DNA of 64,000 bases from Pontibacter anaerobius (GTDB lineage Bacteria; Bacteroidota; Bacteroidia; Cytophagales; Hymenobacteraceae): the NCBI RefSeq assembly GCF_026241195.1, contig NZ_JAPFQO010000002.1:248001-312000 (forward strand), given 5' to 3'. Each line of letters opens with the position of its first letter. Position 1 is the stretch's first letter. Positions 61,526 to 64,000 of the stretch are shown here, piece after piece. Both the position numbers and the translations under genes were made by a program. The notes under the pieces are model-generated. The model was not told the origin of the DNA. It ran no database searches and was given only the letters and a program-made list of their open reading frames with translations.

Positions 61526-62476
61526 ATGCTTTTAGATTTCGAACAGCCCATTGCTGCCCTGGAGGGCAAACTGCAGGAGATGAAAAAACTTGCTGACGAG
61601 AGTCAGGTTGATGTATCGGAGGCGGTTAAGGCTCTGGAAGAGAAAATCAAGACACTCAAAAAAGAAACATACGCCAATTTAACCCGTTGGCAGCGCGTGC
61701 AGCTTTCGCGCCATCCTGAAAGACCTTATACTTTGGATTACATCCACGGCATCACGGATAAATTTGTGGAGTTGCACGGAGACCGCACCGTGAGTGATGA
61801 CAAGGCCATGGTTGGAGGCTTTGGAGAGGTAGATGGCCGCAGCGTAATGTTTATAGGCCAGCAGAAGGGCCGTAATACCAAACAACGACAGATGCGCAAT
61901 TTTGGTATGGCGAACCCTGAGGGCTATAGGAAAGCACTTCGCCTGATGAAAATGGCGGAGAAGTTTAACAAGCCTATTGTTACGTTTATCGATACGCCAG
62001 GTGCCTTCCCGGGTCTTGAAGCCGAAGAGCGTGGACAAGGAGAGGCTATTGCCCGCAACCTGAAAGAGATGTTTATGCTGAAGGTGCCGGTTATATGTGT
62101 TATTATTGGCGAGGGAGCTTCGGGCGGTGCGTTGGGTATAGCCATCGGTGATCGCGTGATGATGCTTGAGAACACCTGGTATTCTGTTATCTCACCAGAG
62201 TCATGCTCTTCTATTCTTTGGCGCAGCTGGAACTATAAGGAGCAGGCTGCCGAGGCGCTTAAGCTCACGGCCACGGATATGCTGCAAAATAAGCTGATCG
62301 ATGGTATCATCAAAGAGCCTCTTGGTGGCGCGCACCTAGATCCAGATAAAATGATGGCCACTCTGAAGAAAGAAGTTATCAGGTTGGTGGATGAACTCGG
62401 AACCATGAACCCTGATGAACGTATCATGGAACGCATTGAAAAGTTCTCCAACATGGGCGTTGTGCTGGAAGCATAG
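61526..62476 (+). CDS. accA: Acetyl-CoA carboxylase, carboxyltransferase subunit alpha
   Basis: With AccD it transfers the carboxyl group from biotin to acetyl-CoA in fatty-acid synthesis. Start at ATG 61526 ([19 protein letters not shown]) gives 316 residues, the normal length; a TTG at 61478 would lengthen it by 16 with a non-conserved stretch. Motifs: [71 protein letters not shown] (oxyanion region) and [13 protein letters not shown]. Monocistronic as seen here. Confidence 0.98.
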   Translation: MLLDFEQPIAALEGKLQEMKKLADESQVDVSEAVKALEEKIKTLKKETYANLTRWQRVQLSRHPERPYTLDYIHGITDKFVELHGDRTVSDDKAMVGGFGEVDGRSVMFIGQQKGRNTKQRQMRNFGMANPEGYRKALRLMKMAEKFNKPIVTFIDTPGAFPGLEAEERGQGEAIARNLKEMFMLKVPVICVIIGEGASGGALGIAIGDRVMMLENTWYSVISPESCSSILWRSWNYKEQAAEALKLTATDMLQNKLIDGIIKEPLGGAHLDPDKMMATLKKEVIRLVDELGTMNPDERIMERIEKFSNMGVVLEA

Positions 62477-62602
62477 ACTTTACCTATGAGCTTAAGAATG
62501 AATTAGAGGCGGGAGCAGATGTTCTTAACTCTAGTTCATTTTTATTTTAGGCCGCTTTATACCAAAGTATAGTTCAGATATCATACATTAAGCAAAAGCA
62601 AA

Positions 62603-63445
62603 ATGAAGCTACACATTATAGATACAGGTTTTTTTAAGTTAGATGGCGGCGCCATGTTTGGTGTTGTACCTAAGACACTGTGGCAGCGCTCCAACCCTGC
62701 TGACGAGAATAACCTGTGTACGTGGGCCATGCGATGCTTGCTGATTGAAGATGGCGACAGGCTGATTCTGATTGACAACGGTATAGGGGATAAGCAGGAC
62801 GCAAAGTTTTTTAGCCACTATTACCTTCACGGAGACGCAACCTTGCAAAACTCTTTAAAAGCAGCAGGGTTTTCTCCAGAGGATGTGACCGACATGTTTC
62901 TGACGCACCTCCACTTTGACCATTGTGGGGGCGGTGTAAAGTATAAAAACAGGGATGGCGCTTTAGAGCTCGTTTTTCCTAACGCAACGTATTGGTCTAA
63001 TGCTGCTCATTGGGAGTGGGCAACAAAGCCTAATGCCCGTGAGAAAGCTTCTTTCTTAAAAGAGAATATACTTCCCATGCAAGAGAGCGGCCATCTCAAG
63101 TTTATAGAACCCCAAACACCCTCTCCGATTCCTCAATTTGAAATATTTTATGCGGATGGCCATACGGATAAGATGATGATTCCGATTATGGAGTATAAAG
63201 GCCGCAAAATAGCCTACATGGCTGATTTGTTGCCATCAGTAGGGCATATCCCGCTGCCATACGTTATGGGGTATGATACGCGTCCGCTACTTACATTAAA
63301 TGAGAAGGCTGAGTTCCTCAATCGTGCTGCTGATGAGAACATGGTGCTATTCTTTGAGCACGATGCTGTAAACCAATGCTGCACTGTACAACATACTGAA
63401 AAGGGCGTTCGTCTGAAGGAAGCCTTTAGCCTTTCTGAGCTTTAG
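62603..63445 (+). CDS. MBL fold metallo-hydrolase
   Basis: A 280-residue metallo-beta-lactamase-fold protein. Zn-binding motif TNLHFDHCGG type, here THLHFDHCGGG (about residues 101-111), with a preceding LILIDNGIG strand carrying the Asp, a later DGHTDKMM His (GH), and a final FFEHDAV His. It is the size of AttM/AiiB-like lactonases and other small-substrate hydrolases. Whether it is a quorum-quenching lactonase or a housekeeping hydrolase cannot be decided. It is followed one base later by a patatin-like gene. Confidence 0.88.
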   Translation: MKLHIIDTGFFKLDGGAMFGVVPKTLWQRSNPADENNLCTWAMRCLLIEDGDRLILIDNGIGDKQDAKFFSHYYLHGDATLQNSLKAAGFSPEDVTDMFLTHLHFDHCGGGVKYKNRDGALELVFPNATYWSNAAHWEWATKPNAREKASFLKENILPMQESGHLKFIEPQTPSPIPQFEIFYADGHTDKMMIPIMEYKGRKIAYMADLLPSVGHIPLPYVMGYDTRPLLTLNEKAEFLNRAADENMVLFFEHDAVNQCCTVQHTEKGVRLKEAFSLSEL

Positions 63446-63446
63446 G

Positions 63447-64000
63447 ATGCGGGTCGGGCTGGCTTTATCTGGAGGTGGTGCCAGAGGAATTGCACATTTA
63501 GGCGTTCTAAAGGCTCTGGATGAACAGGGTGTAAAAGTAAGTATGATTTCAGGGGTTAGCTCCGGAGCAATTGCGGGGGTATTATATGGCTACGGTTATT
63601 CCCCGGAAGAAATCCTGAAACTAATAAAAGAGCTGAGCGTTTTCCACGTCATGCGGCCTGTATTTGGCAAAAGTGGTCTGCTGCACCTGGAGGAAGTAGA
63701 AAAGCTGTACAATAAATACCTGGGCTCGCAACTGAAATTTGAAGACCTGAAAATTCCGGTGGTAGTTAGTGCCACAGAAATGAATGAAGGTGTTACTGCT
63801 TACTTTTCTACTGGTGAGGTAATTAAGCCTTTGTTAGCTTCCTCTGCCGTTCCCATACTTTATCAACCCATTCTGTTTAATGGTAAAACACTGAATGATG
63901 GTGGTCTCCTCAATAATTTACCGATTGAGCCGTTACATAATAACTGTGACGTTAAAATAGCTGTCCACGTCAACCCTGTTAATCACCAGGCGCGAGTTAT
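63447..64000 (+). CDS. Patatin-like phospholipase (truncated by window end)
   Basis: Starts with ATG 63447, one base after the MBL stop. Visible 184 residues carry the patatin oxyanion motif LALSGGGARGIAHLGVL (residues 4-20), nucleophile Ser in GVSSGAIAG (GxSxG, about residue 40), and the DGG catalytic Asp in LNDGGLLNN (about residue 153). The reading frame is still open at 64000. Probably a cytoplasmic or membrane-associated acyl hydrolase; probably co-transcribed with the MBL gene. Confidence 0.92.
   Translation, partial: MRVGLALSGGGARGIAHLGVLKALDEQGVKVSMISGVSSGAIAGVLYGYGYSPEEILKLIKELSVFHVMRPVFGKSGLLHLEEVEKLYNKYLGSQLKFEDLKIPVVVSATEMNEGVTAYFSTGEVIKPLLASSAVPILYQPILFNGKTLNDGGLLNNLPIEPLHNNCDVKIAVHVNPVNHQARV

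Overview
The window looks like a stretch of a Bacteroidota chromosome, most likely a Pontibacter-like member of the Cytophagales/Hymenobacteraceae. This is inferred from TonB-dependent receptors with carboxypeptidase-regulatory N-domains, C-terminal type IX secretion sorting domains, HU-CCDC81/SPOR, DUF1206 and DUF2911 proteins, TTG-N19/20-TAnnTTTG promoters in place of sigma-70 boxes, and roughly 48-50% G+C. I see no prophage, IS transposase, CRISPR array or recognisable defence island.

Layout. 1-6.4 kb: end of an outer-membrane barrel gene, an HU/SPOR envelope protein, an ExbB-ExbD-TonB-like energy-transduction set, folC and trmB. 6.5-19.2 kb: a divergent TrpF-like protein (minus strand), mnmA, a lipoprotein, a secreted subtilisin, rpe, a TonB-dependent receptor, a DUF2911 protein and a 1226-residue MBG-repeat surface protein with a T9SS tail. 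19.7-37.8 kb: amino-acid biosynthesis. hisGDCB, then two unrelated genes, then trpEGDCFBA plus a DAHP synthase, then hisHAF-IE. Each of the three blocks is preceded by a short leader peptide that escapes ORF callers (His-rich, Trp-Trp-Trp, His-rich). For trp and hisHAFIE the terminator and a competing antiterminator can be read directly, so these are classical ribosome-mediated attenuators. 37.8-55.4 kb: an alpha/beta hydrolase, an AsmA-like protein, alanine racemase, an M20 amidohydrolase, a 7-PAS hybrid histidine kinase with a sigma-54 activator upstream, DUF1206, DUF4136, a KefB-like antiporter, an HD phosphohydrolase, a small Cys-containing protein and a DUF481 protein. 55.5-60.8 kb: exopolysaccharide export (Wza-like, Wzc-like) and GDP-fucose synthesis (fcl, gmd). 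60.9-64 kb: three tRNA-Asp genes in a perfect 135-bp tandem repeat, accA, an MBL-fold hydrolase and the start of a patatin-like phospholipase.

The two signals least explained by gene content are (i) the set of three leader-peptide attenuators and (ii) the heptamer TATACTT/AAGTATA, counted by eye about 130 times on both strands, inside genes and between them, where base composition predicts about ten. It appears in several codon phases and in terminator stems, but is sparse in the exopolysaccharide genes. A family of GC-rich palindromic repeats occupies three gaps of the trp operon and supplies the end of trpD.
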